In this document: positions 45,692 through 58,145 of the stretch, piece after piece
Position numbering within the stretch: the first letter of the stretch is position 1
Layout of the letters: the number at the start of each line of letters is the position of its first letter
Position numbers and translations under genes: made by a program
Source: Methylococcus sp. Mc7
GTDB lineage: Bacteria; Pseudomonadota; Gammaproteobacteria; Methylococcales; Methylococcaceae
Length of the DNA: 64,000 nt
Direction: 5' to 3'
Assembly: GCF_019285515.1 (NCBI RefSeq)
Contig: NZ_CP079095.1
Coordinates: forward strand, 248,001 to 312,000
The notes under the pieces: generated by a model
What the model saw: only the letters and a program-made list of their open reading frames with translations
Database searches by the model: none
What the model was told of the DNA's origin: nothing

Positions 45692-46539
45692 GCTGCGCGA
45701 TGATCGTGATGATGATGGCCGGCGCCATGCTCGGCGGCGAATTCGCGGTACTTGCAGCCGTCGCACTCCATCATGGCCTGGCCCGGGCCGGCGGCTTCGG
45801 CGAGGCGCTGCTCCAGAAGGGCGTAGATTTCCGCCTCGAAACCGAAATAATCGCCCAGAGCGAAATGGACGCGCGGATACTGCTGCTGCAACCGCGCCAC
45901 CTGGCGCTTGATGCGCTCGATGAGGGTACCGGTGAACAGATAATAGGGCAGAATCACGATCTGCCCCATGTCCAGCCGGACCTGCCGCCGCACCACCGAT
46001 TCCAGCCGGGGATGGGTGATGCCGGTGAAGGCGATGTCCACCAGTGGGTGTTCCCCCTCTTCGAACAGCCAGCGCGCCATGCGCGCCACGTCGCCGTTCG
46101 CCACCCGGTCGGATGAACCGCGGCCCAGGAGCACGATGCCGGTGTTGCGCGGGTCCGGCATGTCCAGGCGGCCCATCGCCTTGCGCAGATTGCGCTCGAG
46201 TATGGCGAGGATTTCCTCGCAGGCGCCGAGATGGCGGGCGTAGACGAACTCGACTTCCGGGTGGCGCAGGCGGGCGTGCTCGATGGCCTCGGGAATCTCC
46301 ATTTTCACATGGCCCGCGGCGTTGAGGATCAGCGGGGCCACGAGCACCCGTCCGCCCTGGCGCGCGGCACGGTCCAGCCCCTCGTCCAGCAGCACGTCGG
46401 CGAATTCGATGAAGCAGACCTCGATGCGCCACTCGGGGCGGCGCTCCCGCCAGTTTGCGGCGAATTGCTCGATTTCCCGGTTGCCGGCGCTTTCCCGGGA
46501 ACCGTGGCCGACCAATAAAACGGTGTCCTGTGGATTCAT
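45688..46539 (-). CDS. cbiX: Sirohydrochlorin cobaltochelatase CbiX, long form
   Basis: 283 residues with two chelatase half-domains: LVGHGSRESAGNREIEQF ... LILNAAGHVKMEIPEAI, and VLLGRGSSDRVANGDVARMARWL ... ILPYYLFTGTLIERIKRQV. The C-terminal tail has MMECDGCKYREF and GHHHHDH, the Cys-pair and His-rich tail of long CbiX proteins, proposed to hold an Fe-S centre and cobalt. It inserts cobalt early, before ring contraction. Start and stop both overlap neighbours by ATGA. Confidence 0.93.
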   Translation of the reverse strand: MNPQDTVLLVGHGSRESAGNREIEQFAANWRERRPEWRIEVCFIEFADVLLDEGLDRAARQGGRVLVAPLILNAAGHVKMEIPEAIEHARLRHPEVEFVYARHLGACEEILAILERNLRKAMGRLDMPDPRNTGIVLLGRGSSDRVANGDVARMARWLFEEGEHPLVDIAFTGITHPRLESVVRRQVRLDMGQIVILPYYLFTGTLIERIKRQVARLQQQYPRVHFALGDYFGFEAEIYALLEQRLAEAAGPGQAMMECDGCKYREFAAEHGAGHHHHDHRAA

Positions 46540-47339
46540 GCAGTCTTGTCCGCGTGGCGGAAACGATGGGAAAAACCGGCGTCGTAGAGCTTGGAGCGCC
46601 GGATGGCCGGCCACTGGCGCGCGCCCAGGGCCGGACTCACGATGATCATGGCCTGGCTGGTGATGCGCTCGGCCTTGCAGCGCTCGCGGATGTCCGCCAG
46701 CGTGCCGCGCACGATTTTTTCCTCGCCCGGCCAGCTCGCCTTGTGCACCACCAGCACCGGCGCCTCGTCGGACCAGCCGGCGTCGAGCAGGGTCTGCCGC
46801 ACCTCGCGCAGCAGGGTGATCGAGAGGAACAGGCACAGAGTGCAGCGATGGCGGGCCAGCTCCCGCAGGGATTCGCCCTCGGGCATGGGGGTACGTCCCT
46901 CGACGCGGGTCAGGATCACCGTCTGGGTGACCTCCGGCAGCGTCAGGCTTTCCACCGCCGCCGCGGCCGAGGCCATGGCCGAGGAGACGCCGGGTACTAC
47001 GCCCACTTCGACGCCGGCTTCGTCCAGCGGCCGCACCATCTCGATCAGTGCGCCGTACAGGGAAGGATCGCCGGTTTGCAGGCGCACGACGATAGGGTTG
47101 CGGCGCGCCTCCCGGATCAGCCACTCGCCGATCTGTTCCAGGGTCATGTCCTTGGAGTCCGCGATCGTGCAACCGGCTTTGGCCCAGCGCAGGGCGGCTT
47201 CCGAAACCAGGGAGCCGGCGTAGAGAATGGCGTCGGCGGATTCGACGAGCCTCCTTCCCTTGACCGTGATCAGCTCCGGATCGCCGGGGCCGGCGCCGAC
47301 GAACCAGACCTTGCCGCCTGCAAAGGTTTCCGTGCTCAT
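46536..47339 (-). CDS. cobM: Precorrin-4/cobalt-precorrin-4 C11-methyltransferase
   Basis: 267 residues: VWFVGAGPGDPELITVKGRRLVESADAILYAGSLV, RLQTGDPSLYGALIEMV, VVPGVSSAMASAAAAVESLTLPEVTQTVILTRVEGRTP are the CobM/CbiF pattern. ATG 47339 gives the conserved beginning; the open frame extends further upstream across the cbtA stop but is not needed. Confidence 0.94.
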   Translation of the reverse strand: MSTETFAGGKVWFVGAGPGDPELITVKGRRLVESADAILYAGSLVSEAALRWAKAGCTIADSKDMTLEQIGEWLIREARRNPIVVRLQTGDPSLYGALIEMVRPLDEAGVEVGVVPGVSSAMASAAAAVESLTLPEVTQTVILTRVEGRTPMPEGESLRELARHRCTLCLFLSITLLREVRQTLLDAGWSDEAPVLVVHKASWPGEEKIVRGTLADIRERCKAERITSQAMIIVSPALGARQWPAIRRSKLYDAGFSHRFRHADKTA

Positions 47340-47352
47340 GGAAAGCCGAGCA

Positions 47353-48033
47353 TCATTCTGCGGGACAGAAGCGCCGGAAAGCCGCGGCGGAGACTCCCCC
47401 CAGCACCCCCCAGAACAGGGCATTGCTCAACAGCGTCGCCAGCCTGAACTGGACGCGGAGAGTTTCCGGCGCCAGCCCGCCGCTCAGAGGGGGGTGGGGA
47501 GCGCCGATCAGATGCGGCAAGGCCAGCAGCATGCCGCCCAGTATCCGCAGCGGGCGATGCTCCTGGAGACAAACCAACCCCAGCCCCCCTGCCGTACAAA
47601 GGGCGGTAGCCAGCCACCAGGCCTGCCGAGCGCCGAGCTCGGCGGCAAAATCCCCCGGCAACTCCGGCGGCAGCCCCAGCCCGGGCGCGGCGAAGAATAC
47701 CGCAAAGCCCGCGAGCCCCCATGCCAAGCCTTGCGCCGTGCCCTTAGGCCGGCGCCACGCGTACAAACCGGTCAACATCAGTCCGTAGCCTATACCCAGG
47801 ATGCCGTTCCCGGCCGCCGTGGCGAGCAGACGCGGCCAGCCGGTTTCCGGCCGCCAGGCATCCGTCCCCCCATCACGGTTTTCCGTCGGCTCCGGCGCAC
47901 CGGAGGCGGCCGCCTCCTCGTAAACCTCCGCCTGGAGAATCAGCGGAGTCACCCACAAGGCTTGCGTCAGAGTCAGCAGGGATGCAGCCGACAGCCCCGC
48001 CAGAAAGGCGGAAAAACCCAAGGCCCGGAACAT
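47353..48033 (-). CDS. cbtA: Cobalt transporter subunit CbtA
   Basis: 226 residues with five or so membrane helices (FRALGFSAFLAGLSAASLLTLTQALWVTPLILQAE; GNGILGIGYGLMLTGLY; WGLAGFAVFFAAPGLGLPPELPG; LCTAGGLGLVCLQ; LSNALFWGVLGGVSAAAF). CbtA and CbtB are predicted cobalt importers that commonly lie behind B12 riboswitches. It starts 3 bases after cbtB. Confidence 0.88.
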   Translation of the reverse strand: MFRALGFSAFLAGLSAASLLTLTQALWVTPLILQAEVYEEAAASGAPEPTENRDGGTDAWRPETGWPRLLATAAGNGILGIGYGLMLTGLYAWRRPKGTAQGLAWGLAGFAVFFAAPGLGLPPELPGDFAAELGARQAWWLATALCTAGGLGLVCLQEHRPLRILGGMLLALPHLIGAPHPPLSGGLAPETLRVQFRLATLLSNALFWGVLGGVSAAAFRRFCPAE

Positions 48034-48036
48034 TGG

Positions 48037-48213
48037 TCAGTGACAAGGGAAAGCAGCGGAATGCCGGGTGTCGTGAGCCGCGTTGTGCACGGCCGGCATC
48101 GGCGAAAAGCCGACCGTGAGCACCAGAAAACCACCGAGCGCCATCGCGGCGATTGCGGCGGTTCTGGCCCCGACATGGGTCAGCGAAGAATGGGACAGCG
48201 TTCGTGCGTTCAT
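48037..48213 (-). CDS. cbtB: Cobalt transporter subunit CbtB
   Basis: 58 residues: one membrane helix (TAAIAAMALGGFLVLTVGF) followed by the histidine-rich end VHNAAHDTRHSAAFPCH, the CbtB signature thought to bind cobalt. It is the first gene behind the cobalamin riboswitch, with GGAAAG a few bases before the ATG at 48213. Confidence 0.85.
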   Translation of the reverse strand: MNARTLSHSSLTHVGARTAAIAAMALGGFLVLTVGFSPMPAVHNAAHDTRHSAAFPCH

Positions 48214-48244
48214 GGGGAACTTTCCGTCAAAAGGCGATCCGGAT

Positions 48245-48535
48245 AAAAAAACCGCTGGACGTGAACGCGCCGTTGGCGTCGCCGAAAAGTGCGATGCCAG
48301 TGGGCCACGCCCGCCCGCCGCGGGTCAGCACCACTGCCACGGGCCGGTCTCCGGACTTGCGAGCGACACCGGAGGCATCGACCCATCGCCTTCCCGCAAA
48401 AGCAAGCCCTTGCAGTGGCGCCGTGATGGGATTTGACTCGCTTACCGTTGCGGGGGCAGTGCCGGCCTTGTTCCCCTCCCCCCTGTTTTCCGGGGGAGGG
48501 AGGGGAACGCACCGGCTTCCCGTTTAACCCGGACG
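48245..48535 (-). promoter_or_regulatory. Cobalamin riboswitch with a terminator-type expression platform
   Basis: Read on the minus strand from about 48530: GGGAAGCCGGTG, then CACTGCCCCCGCAACGGTAA, the box GCCACTG, GGGAAGGC, and AGTCCGGAGACCGGCCCG near 48340-48360. This is the full cobalamin aptamer order. An extra stem (48470-48508; GTTCCCCTCC paired with GGAGGGGAAC-type arm) sits inside the aptamer after GGTG. Downstream, CCACTGG (48297-48303) can pair with CCAGCGG (48252-48258) just before U7 (48245-48251), a terminator. CAGTGG at 48331-48336 could pair with the same CCACTG instead, as antiterminator. It should turn off the 12-kb operon when B12 is plentiful. Confidence 0.93.
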
Positions 48536-48741
48536 CGGACAGAATGCCGGCCGAGCACCCGAAAGCAGATAGGGCGCACTCTAAGAGATTTGGCCCATCG
48601 CGTCAAAATTCGTGCTGACCGGACCACGGACGTACGGGGTGCTGCCACCGCTATGCAAGACCCGAGCGAACGGCGAGAATCTTGCGTTCCGGTTTGGAGC
48701 GGCCTTCCGCTTCACCTCGCCACGGCGGACGAATTCGACAA

Positions 48742-49683
48742 ATGACTCATATGCTTCCCATGGGCCGGGGAGAATCCTACGGGCACCACGGAGAAATCCT
48801 GCAAGGCGCGGTGCCCTCGGCGCGCGGAATTCCGAGGCCCATCCTGGTCACGCTGCCCTGCCTTCGCTACCGGGTCGTCGCCCACTTTTTCCCCGCGGCC
48901 GGAAACCGCTTGCAGACGCTTCCCGGCCCCCGCCCCAAAGCGGCGCGGGCGGCATTGCTGACGCTGTCCTATCTTGGGTTGTCCGGCATCGGCGGCCTGC
49001 TGTTCCTGAACGGCAACATCCCGCGCGGCCATGGACTCGGTTCTTCCACCGCCGATGTCACGGCTGCGATTCGGGCTGTCGCCCATGCCTGCGGCCGGAG
49101 TTTGGCGCCGGAGCGGATCGCACGCTTGGCCGTCCAGGCCGAGGCCGCGTCGGATCCGCTGATGTTCGACGGCGCCGCCCTGGTTTTCGCGCAGCGCGAA
49201 GGGATCGTCGTGGAACGATTCGACAATCCGCTGCCTCCCATGGAACTGCTGAGCGTCCGGGACCCGGCCAACGGCAGCGGAATCGATACGTTGAGCGGCA
49301 CGCCGCGCCGTTACGACCGAGGGGAAATGAGCCTATGCGAAGCCCTGCTCGGGGAGTTGCGGGATGGTGTTGCGCAGGGAGATGCCGGCGTGATCGGTTC
49401 CGTCGCGACGGCCAGCGCGCGTCTCAACCAGCGGTTCGTCCGAAAACCGCGCCTCGACGAGCTCGAAGCACTGGGCAGACATCATGGCGCACTCGGCATT
49501 CAGGTGGCCCACAGCGGCACGGTCATGGGCCTGTTGTTCCGGCAGGGAAATCGGGAAGCGATCCGTGCGGCGAGAAGGCAGTTGGCGAGGCGGGGATGGG
49601 ACGTCGATGCCCCCCGTGTGCCGGCCTCCGCGCGCGCTTTCGCCCCGGATGCCGAGGGCATCGCCACAACCGCCAGCCACTGA
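48742..49683 (+). CDS. pduX: L-threonine kinase PduX-like (GHMP kinase)
   Basis: 313 residues of the GHMP kinase fold: ATP loop [22 protein letters not shown]-terminal [15 protein letters not shown], and a C-terminal [15 protein letters not shown]. PduX phosphorylates L-threonine to the substrate of CobC. Divergent from the riboswitch operon and 2 bases before cobQ, it clearly belongs to B12 synthesis. ATG 48742 begins the conserved part. Confidence 0.87.
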   Translation: MTHMLPMGRGESYGHHGEILQGAVPSARGIPRPILVTLPCLRYRVVAHFFPAAGNRLQTLPGPRPKAARAALLTLSYLGLSGIGGLLFLNGNIPRGHGLGSSTADVTAAIRAVAHACGRSLAPERIARLAVQAEAASDPLMFDGAALVFAQREGIVVERFDNPLPPMELLSVRDPANGSGIDTLSGTPRRYDRGEMSLCEALLGELRDGVAQGDAGVIGSVATASARLNQRFVRKPRLDELEALGRHHGALGIQVAHSGTVMGLLFRQGNREAIRAARRQLARRGWDVDAPRVPASARAFAPDAEGIATTASH

Positions 49684-49684
49684 C

Positions 49685-51175
49685 ATGTCCCGCCGCCCCT
49701 CCCTCCCCCTTGGCGCAACGCTGATGGTTCAGGGCACGACGTCCGATGCCGGCAAGAGCACGTTGGTGACCGGCTTGTGCCGTGCCCTGCATCGCCGCGG
49801 TTTCCGCGTCGCGCCTTTCAAGCCGCAGAACATGGCCCTCAACAGCGCCGTCACGCCGGAGGGGGGCGAGATCGGCCGGGCCCAGGCGGTCCAGGCGCAG
49901 GCCTGCGGTCTCCCGCCGCATACCGACATGAATCCGGTCCTGCTCAAACCCTATGCCGATCTCGGTTCGCAGGTCATCGTCCATGGCCGTGCCGCGGGCA
50001 ACATGGACGCCCGCCGCTACCATGAGTTCAAGCCCAGGGCCCTGGCCGCGGTGCTGGCCTCCCACACCCGGCTCGCCCGGCAATATCAGGCGGTCATCGT
50101 CGAGGGCGCGGGCAGTCCGGCGGAAATCAACCTGAGGACGGGAGACATCGCCAACATGGGATTCGCCGAGGCCGTGGACTGCCCGGTACTTCTCGTCGCC
50201 GACATCGATCGCGGAGGGGTGTTCGCCCACCTCGTCGGCACGCTCGAACTGCTTTCGGCCAGCGAACGCGAGCGCATCCGGGGCTTCGTCATCAACCGGT
50301 TCCGCGGAGATATCGCCCTGCTGCGGCCGGGCCTCGAGTGGCTGGAACGCCGCACAGGCAAGCCGGTGCTGGGGGTGCTGCCCTACCTGGACGGCCTCTA
50401 CCTGGATGCGGAAGATGCCGTGGCGAAGCCAAGGCCCGCCACGGACGGCGGCCACGCTCGGCTGCGGGTGATCGCCCCGCGGCTGCCCCGCGTCAGCAAC
50501 CACACCGATTTCGACGCCTTGCGCATGCATCCGCAGGTCGATTTCCGCTTCGCCGGTACGGGGGAGCCTCCTCCGCCCGCCGATTTGGTAGTCCTCCCCG
50601 GAAGCAAGAACGTCCGCGCGGATCTCGCCTGGCTGCGCGGGACGGGGTGGGAAGGGGCCATCCTGCGGCATCTGCGCTATGGCGGGAAACTGCTCGGCCT
50701 TTGCGGAGGTTTCCAGATGCTCGGTCGGGCGATCCACGATCCGTCGGGTCTCGAAGGCCCGCCAGGCTCCAGCCCCGGCTTGGGACTCCTGGATTTCGAA
50801 ACGACGCTCGAAGCGGACAAGCAGTTGAGGAACGTCTCCGGGACCCTGGTTCTGGAAAGCGCGAAGGTCAGGGGCTATGAAATCCATGCCGGCGTCAGCC
50901 TGGGCCCGGCCCTGGAGCGGCCCGTCTGTTGGCTGGAACAAGGACCCGACGGGGCTCTGTCGGATGACGGGCGGATCCTCGGCAGCTACGTGCATGGCTT
51001 GTTCGACGAAGCCGAAGCCCAGACCGCCCTCCTCCGCTGGGCCGGCATGCCGCAGCCACGGGTGTTCGACGTCGGTTCGGAACGCGAACGCGGCATCGAC
51101 CGCGTTGCCGACGCCGTCGAAGCCGAGCTGGACATGGAAACGATCATCGGCCTGCTGACGGACCGGCTCCGCTGA
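49685..51175 (+). CDS. cobQ: Cobyric acid synthase
   Basis: 496 residues that amidate side chains b, d, e and g. It has the N-terminal nucleotide-binding domain ([48 protein letters not shown]) and the C-terminal glutaminase-like domain with [12 protein letters not shown] (catalytic Cys) and SYVHGLFD (His). It starts 2 bases after pduX. The 215 bases downstream to the next gene hold nothing that I recognise. Confidence 0.95.
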   Translation: MSRRPSLPLGATLMVQGTTSDAGKSTLVTGLCRALHRRGFRVAPFKPQNMALNSAVTPEGGEIGRAQAVQAQACGLPPHTDMNPVLLKPYADLGSQVIVHGRAAGNMDARRYHEFKPRALAAVLASHTRLARQYQAVIVEGAGSPAEINLRTGDIANMGFAEAVDCPVLLVADIDRGGVFAHLVGTLELLSASERERIRGFVINRFRGDIALLRPGLEWLERRTGKPVLGVLPYLDGLYLDAEDAVAKPRPATDGGHARLRVIAPRLPRVSNHTDFDALRMHPQVDFRFAGTGEPPPPADLVVLPGSKNVRADLAWLRGTGWEGAILRHLRYGGKLLGLCGGFQMLGRAIHDPSGLEGPPGSSPGLGLLDFETTLEADKQLRNVSGTLVLESAKVRGYEIHAGVSLGPALERPVCWLEQGPDGALSDDGRILGSYVHGLFDEAEAQTALLRWAGMPQPRVFDVGSERERGIDRVADAVEAELDMETIIGLLTDRLR

Positions 51176-51390
51176 CGGGCCTGCGACGAACCCGCCGTGA
51201 TTTCGTCCGATGCAAGAGGCTGTAAATCCCTTGTTGACAATGAATAGGCCGACGCGCATCCTGCCCGCGGCCCCAGCGCGCAAGGCGCTCGATTCTCTCC
51301 CGGTTTGAGCGGCGCCCGGCCCAATCCGATGTGCAACGCCAAGTCCGAATCGCGCCGGCAGAAAAACGCCGGCCGGAGGGAATCCACGCC

Positions 51391-52887
<1,497 letters not shown>

Positions 52888-52913
52888 AAGCTCCCAACGC
52901 ACCGGCGCGGGTA

Positions 52914-53279
52914 GTGGCAAGCCCCGCCGCCCTGGCCTTGATCGAACGGCTGGCCGCAAGGCACGGCCCGCTGATGTTCCACCAATCCGGCGGCTGCTGC
53001 GACGGCAGCGCCCCCATGTGCTATCCGCTCGGGGAACTCCTGGTGGGCGACTCGGACGTGCGGCTGGGAGATATCGGAGGATGTCCGTTCTACATGTCCG
53101 CGGCCCAGTTCGACTACTGGAAGCACACGCAGCTGCTGATCGACGTCGTGCCGGGCCGGGGCGGCATGTTTTCGCTGGAAGGGCCGGAAGGCCTTCGTTT
53201 CCTGACGCGGTCGCGGGCGTTTTCCGACGCCGAACTGGCGGCGCTGGAAGAGGCGGATTCGCCGGTGCGCGGGCGGTGA
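52914..53279 (+). CDS. DUF779 protein, partner of the aldehyde dehydrogenase
   Basis: About 121 residues with the family core HGPLMFHQSGGCCDGSAPMCYPLGELLVGDSDVRLG and the end SLEGPEGLRFLTRSRAFS. Four cysteines in the core suggest metal binding. DUF779 genes habitually follow such dehydrogenases; the role is unknown. The reading frame is open upstream to a CTG at 52884 that overlaps the dehydrogenase stop (CTGA) and gives KAPNAPARVVASPAA, the N-terminus that I would expect for the family, so the start may be there and not at GTG 52914. Confidence 0.82.
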   Translation: MASPAALALIERLAARHGPLMFHQSGGCCDGSAPMCYPLGELLVGDSDVRLGDIGGCPFYMSAAQFDYWKHTQLLIDVVPGRGGMFSLEGPEGLRFLTRSRAFSDAELAALEEADSPVRGR

Positions 53280-53304
53280 ACCGCCGCCCCGTCGCCGGCT
53301 GGTC

Positions 53305-53961
53305 TCAGTAAAGGTCTGGGATCAGCCGCGAAGTTCTGGCGCAATACGCCTCGTATTCGGCGCCGAAATGCTCGCGCAGCAGCCTCTCTTCGGCACGGAT
53401 GCGCGCGAGCAGCGGCGGAATCATAAGCACCGCGAGCAGCAGGCCGACGCCCGCGCGAAAGGCCAGCGCCCATCCCAGCGAACTTACGAGCAGGCCCAAA
53501 TAGCTGGGGTGGCGGATGACGCCATACACGCCCGTCGTGACCAAGGCATGCCCCGGCTGGATGGCGACCAGCCCGCTGAAGCGCCGGCCGAGCACGAAGA
53601 CCGGCCAGAGCCGCAAGCAACCGCCGCCGGTGAAGAGCGCTACGCCCAGCCAGCGGACGGCATCGCCGTCGAACGTCCAGAACCCGATCCGGTCCGTGTA
53701 TGCCGGCAGATAGGCGGACAGGAAGCCGATCGGAATCAGGACCGCGATCACCCAGCGGTTGGCGCGGTCCTCCCGCGCGCCGGGGCTCAGGTTTCCGCCG
53801 CTGAAGACCGCGGCGGCGGACAGCGCGACGAGCACGATGGCCACGGCAATCAGGGGCGGATGGGAGAAGAAGGCGGCCGGTCCGCCCCGGCCCAGGACCG
53901 CAAGGCCGAGATAGGCGGCCACCGACGGCAGGGTTACGAACGCGAGTTTCGGTACGGACAT
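53305..53961 (-). CDS. Isoprenylcysteine/phospholipid methyltransferase-family membrane protein
   Basis: 218 residues with five or six membrane helices. The C-terminal part has the SAM-binding signature of the ICMT/PEMT family: GPALVTTGVYGVIRHPSYLG-like HALVTTGVYGVIRHPSYLGL, and RIRAEERLLREHFGAEYEAYCART. These methylate lipids or other small substrates at the membrane; the substrate is unknown. It lies alone, convergent with the DUF779 gene. Confidence 0.75.
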   Translation of the reverse strand: MSVPKLAFVTLPSVAAYLGLAVLGRGGPAAFFSHPPLIAVAIVLVALSAAAVFSGGNLSPGAREDRANRWVIAVLIPIGFLSAYLPAYTDRIGFWTFDGDAVRWLGVALFTGGGCLRLWPVFVLGRRFSGLVAIQPGHALVTTGVYGVIRHPSYLGLLVSSLGWALAFRAGVGLLLAVLMIPPLLARIRAEERLLREHFGAEYEAYCARTSRLIPDLY

Positions 53962-54056
53962 GGCGGCCTCGCTGTTTCAATCCGGAATCGCCGCCTTCAC
54001 ATCGAGAGACGGCGCCACCCGGATGATACGCCTTGAGCCGAGCTTTGAGAGAGCCC

Positions 54057-55238
<1,182 letters not shown>

Positions 55239-55331
55239 GATCGGGGCTTGCTCGAAGGTTACAGGGCACCATAAAGCAAGCCGACTAATTCCTTAAAATA
55301 ATAAAACATTATTTTTATATTTCTATTTATG

Positions 55332-56032
55332 TCAGCTCTCCCGATAGCCCGGATGCCAGCCGAGCAGCCGCCTTTCCAGGGCGCGGGCGGCCCAGTCCGC
55401 GGCCTTGCCCAACAGGGCGTAGAGCAGGATCGACAGGATCACCACGTCGGTCTGCATGAATTCGCGGGCGTTCATCGCCAGATAGCCGATGCCGGAGCTG
55501 GCCGCGATGGTCTCCGCCACGATCAGGGTCATCCACATGATGCCCAGCGCATAGCGTATGCCGACCAGGATGGCCGGCAGGGCGCTCGGAAACAGGACTC
55601 GGCGGAACATATCGAATCCCCCTAAGCCGTAGACCCGCCCGATCTCGACCAGCCGGGGATCGACGCTACGCAGGCCTAGCAAGGTATTGACGTAGACCGG
55701 AAAGAACACCCCCAGCACCACCAGCAGGATCTTGGTTTCCTCGCCGATGCCGAACCACAGGATCAAGAGCGGCACCAGGGCCGGATTAGGGATGTTGCGC
55801 AACATCTGCACCGAAGTGTCCAGCAGCCGCTCGGCCCGGCGGCTCCAGCCGGTGGCGAGTCCCAGCAGGAAGCCGAGGCTCCCGCCGATGGCGAAGCCGG
55901 TGAAGGCGAGGGGAAGAGCTTGCCGTCCAGCCTCCCCGACCGCGAGGCGATCTCCCAAGCGGCCAGCAGCGCCAGCGGCAACAGCCAGGGCGCGAGATGC
56001 GCGGCGATCCGGCGCAGGCCCGCTCCGATCAA
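55332..56032 (-). pseudogene. ssuC: Sulfonate ABC transporter permease SsuC, internal deletion with frameshift
   Basis: The N-terminal part (TTG 56032, overlapping the ssuD stop; LAPWLLPLALLAAWEIASRSGRLDGK) and the rest (LAFTGFAIGGSLGFLLGLATG ... RNIPNPALVPLLILWFGIGEETK ... TLIVAETIAASSGIGYLAMNARE ... ALLGKAADWAARALERR) are in different frames that meet near 55915. Compared with ordinary SsuC of about 260 residues, roughly 30 residues after LDGK are absent. The permease is probably not functional. No ssuB follows. Confidence 0.75.
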
Positions 56033-57165
56033 TGCGCCTCCACCGCCAGCGTGCCCGTGTCGCCGACCGGACTCAGGTGGAAAACCGGGCGGGCCTGGAC
56101 TCTCGTCTCGGCCTTTTCCACCGGCAGCAGGGGGAACAGCAGTTCCGCGACCCGGTAGGCTTCCTCCAGATGCGGGTAGCCGGACAGCACGAAGGTTTCG
56201 ATCCCCAGCTCGGCATATTCCCGCAGGCGCTCGGCGACCGTGACGGGATCGCCGACCAGGGCGGTGCCGGCTCCGCCGCGCACCAGGCCCACCCCGGCCC
56301 AGAGATTGGGGCTGACTTCCAGATGCTGGCGCGAGCCGCGGTGCAGCTGCGCCATGCGCCGTTGCCCTTCGGAATCGGAACGGGCGAAGGCGCGCTGGGC
56401 GGCGGCGATGGTGGCGTCGTCGAGATGGCGGATCAGCGCCTCGGCGGCCTGCCAGGCCTCGGCTTCGGTTTCCCGCACGATGACGTGCACCCGCAGGCCG
56501 AAGCGGACCGTGCGCCCCAGCGCGGCGGCGCGTTCCCGCACGTCGGCGATCTTGCGGGCGACATCCGCCGGCGGCTCGCCCCAGCTCAGGTACAGGTCGA
56601 CGTGCTCGGCGGCGAGGCCGTGCGCGGCCGGGGACGAGCCGCCGAAATACAGCGGCGGGTGCGGGGTCTGGGCGGGCGGGAAGGCGAGCTTGGCGTTTTC
56701 GACCCTGATATGTTTGCCCCGGTAAGTGACCGTCTCTCCCGCCATGAGGCCCTTCCACACGGTCAGGAATTCCCCGGCCAAGTCGTAGCGCTCGTCATGG
56801 GACAGGAACAGTCCGTCGCCGGCCAGTTCCACCGGATCGCCGCCGGCCACGACGTTGACCAGCAAACGCCCGTTGGACAGCCGGTCCAGGCTGGCTGCCA
56901 TGCGCGCGGCGACGGTGGGCGCGGTCAGGCCGGGCCGGAGCGCGACCAGGAAGCGCAGCCGCTCGGTGACCGGAATCAGGGAGGAGGCCACGATCCACGG
57001 GTCCTCGCAGGTGAGGCCGGTGGGGATCAGTGCGCCGCCGTAGCCCAGGCTGTCCGCCGCCTGGGCGACTTGGCGCAGATAGGGGTAGTCGACTTCGCGC
57101 GCGCCCTGTGCCGTGCCGAGGTAGCGGCCGTCGCCGTGGGTGGGTAGGAACCAGAAAACGTTCAT
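56029..57165 (-). CDS. ssuD: FMNH2-dependent alkanesulfonate monooxygenase SsuD
   Basis: 378 residues of the bacterial luciferase-like family: [77 protein letters not shown] and [24 protein letters not shown]-like [17 protein letters not shown] are those of SsuD. It releases sulfite from alkanesulfonates with reduced FMN from the reductase gene at the window end. It overlaps ssuA (ATGA) and ssuC (TTGA). Confidence 0.92.
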   Translation of the reverse strand: MNVFWFLPTHGDGRYLGTAQGAREVDYPYLRQVAQAADSLGYGGALIPTGLTCEDPWIVASSLIPVTERLRFLVALRPGLTAPTVAARMAASLDRLSNGRLLVNVVAGGDPVELAGDGLFLSHDERYDLAGEFLTVWKGLMAGETVTYRGKHIRVENAKLAFPPAQTPHPPLYFGGSSPAAHGLAAEHVDLYLSWGEPPADVARKIADVRERAAALGRTVRFGLRVHVIVRETEAEAWQAAEALIRHLDDATIAAAQRAFARSDSEGQRRMAQLHRGSRQHLEVSPNLWAGVGLVRGGAGTALVGDPVTVAERLREYAELGIETFVLSGYPHLEEAYRVAELLFPLLPVEKAETRVQARPVFHLSPVGDTGTLAVEAH

Positions 57166-58141
57166 GGCTGGATCTCCGTTGCCGATAATGCGAGCGATAC
57201 CTGGACGGGCTTGGGCAATAGCCCCAGCGCGTGCAGCGTATCGGCGATGTTCTGTTGCGAATTTGCGAGTTCGTCGTCGACCGGATGCAGGCCGTAGGCC
57301 CGGCGCGCTAGGGCTTTCTTCAGGACCGGGACGCCGATGCCGAGCTGGCGGTCCAGCAGTTCCGCCGCTTCCGCAGTGTGGGTCCTCGCCCATTCGTCGG
57401 TCCGGGCGATTTCCTCCAGGACGGCTTTCGCCAGCTCAGGATGCCGGCGGATGAAATCCCGGCGCGAGGTGTAGATTTCGTGGTTCCGCACCAGCTCTTG
57501 CCCATCGGCGAGTATCCGCGCGCCGGCCGTCTCCTGGGCCACGGCCAGATGGAAGTCCCAGATCGCCCAGGCGTCCACCGCACCGTTGGCGAAAGCGGCG
57601 CGGGCGTCGGCGGGAGTGAGATAGACCGGCTGGATGTCCTTCCAGTCCAGGCCGGCGGAAGCCAGCGCCCGAATCAGCAGGTAATGCGCGTTGGAACCCC
57701 GCGCGACCGCGACCTTCCGGCCCTTGAGGCCGGCGATACCGGCGATGCCGGAATCCTTGGCGACCAGGATGGCTTCGCCTTCGGGCGAGGCCGATTCGTA
57801 GCCCAGATAGACCAAGTCCGAATCCTTGGCGGCCAGGGCGAACACCGGCGGCGTCTCCCCCGAGGCGGCGAAGTCCAGGTGGGCGGCGTTCAGGGCCTCC
57901 AGCATGGGCGGGCCGAAGGCGAACTCGGCCCAATCGACCGTCACTCCGGCCTCCTTGAGCTTGCGGTCCAGCTCGCCGGGGCCTTCACCAGAATCAGCGT
58001 GCCGTATATCTGGTAGCCGATCCGGATCGAGGCCGGCGCGGCGTTCCCGGTCTCGCCGCTCTTGGCGGGCGAGCTGTAAGCGGCATAGAGGACGAACGCC
58101 AGGGCGAACAGGCTGGCGAGGCTGGTGATGGCTTTACTCAT
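57162..58141 (-). pseudogene. ssuA: Sulfonate-binding protein SsuA with a one-base frameshift
   Basis: ATG 58141 begins a signal/anchor segment (ITSLASLFALAFVLYAAYSS) and the mature start IRIGYQIYGTLILVKA. The next expected residues (GELDRKLKEAGVTVDWAEFAFGPPMLEALNAAHLDFA) continue in another frame to the stop at 57162. The frames meet at the four-base G run 57978-57981 (C run on the coding strand), where one extra base would restore a normal protein of about 320 residues. It is either a real lesion or a sequencing error. Confidence 0.8.
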
Positions 58142-58145
58142 GGTC

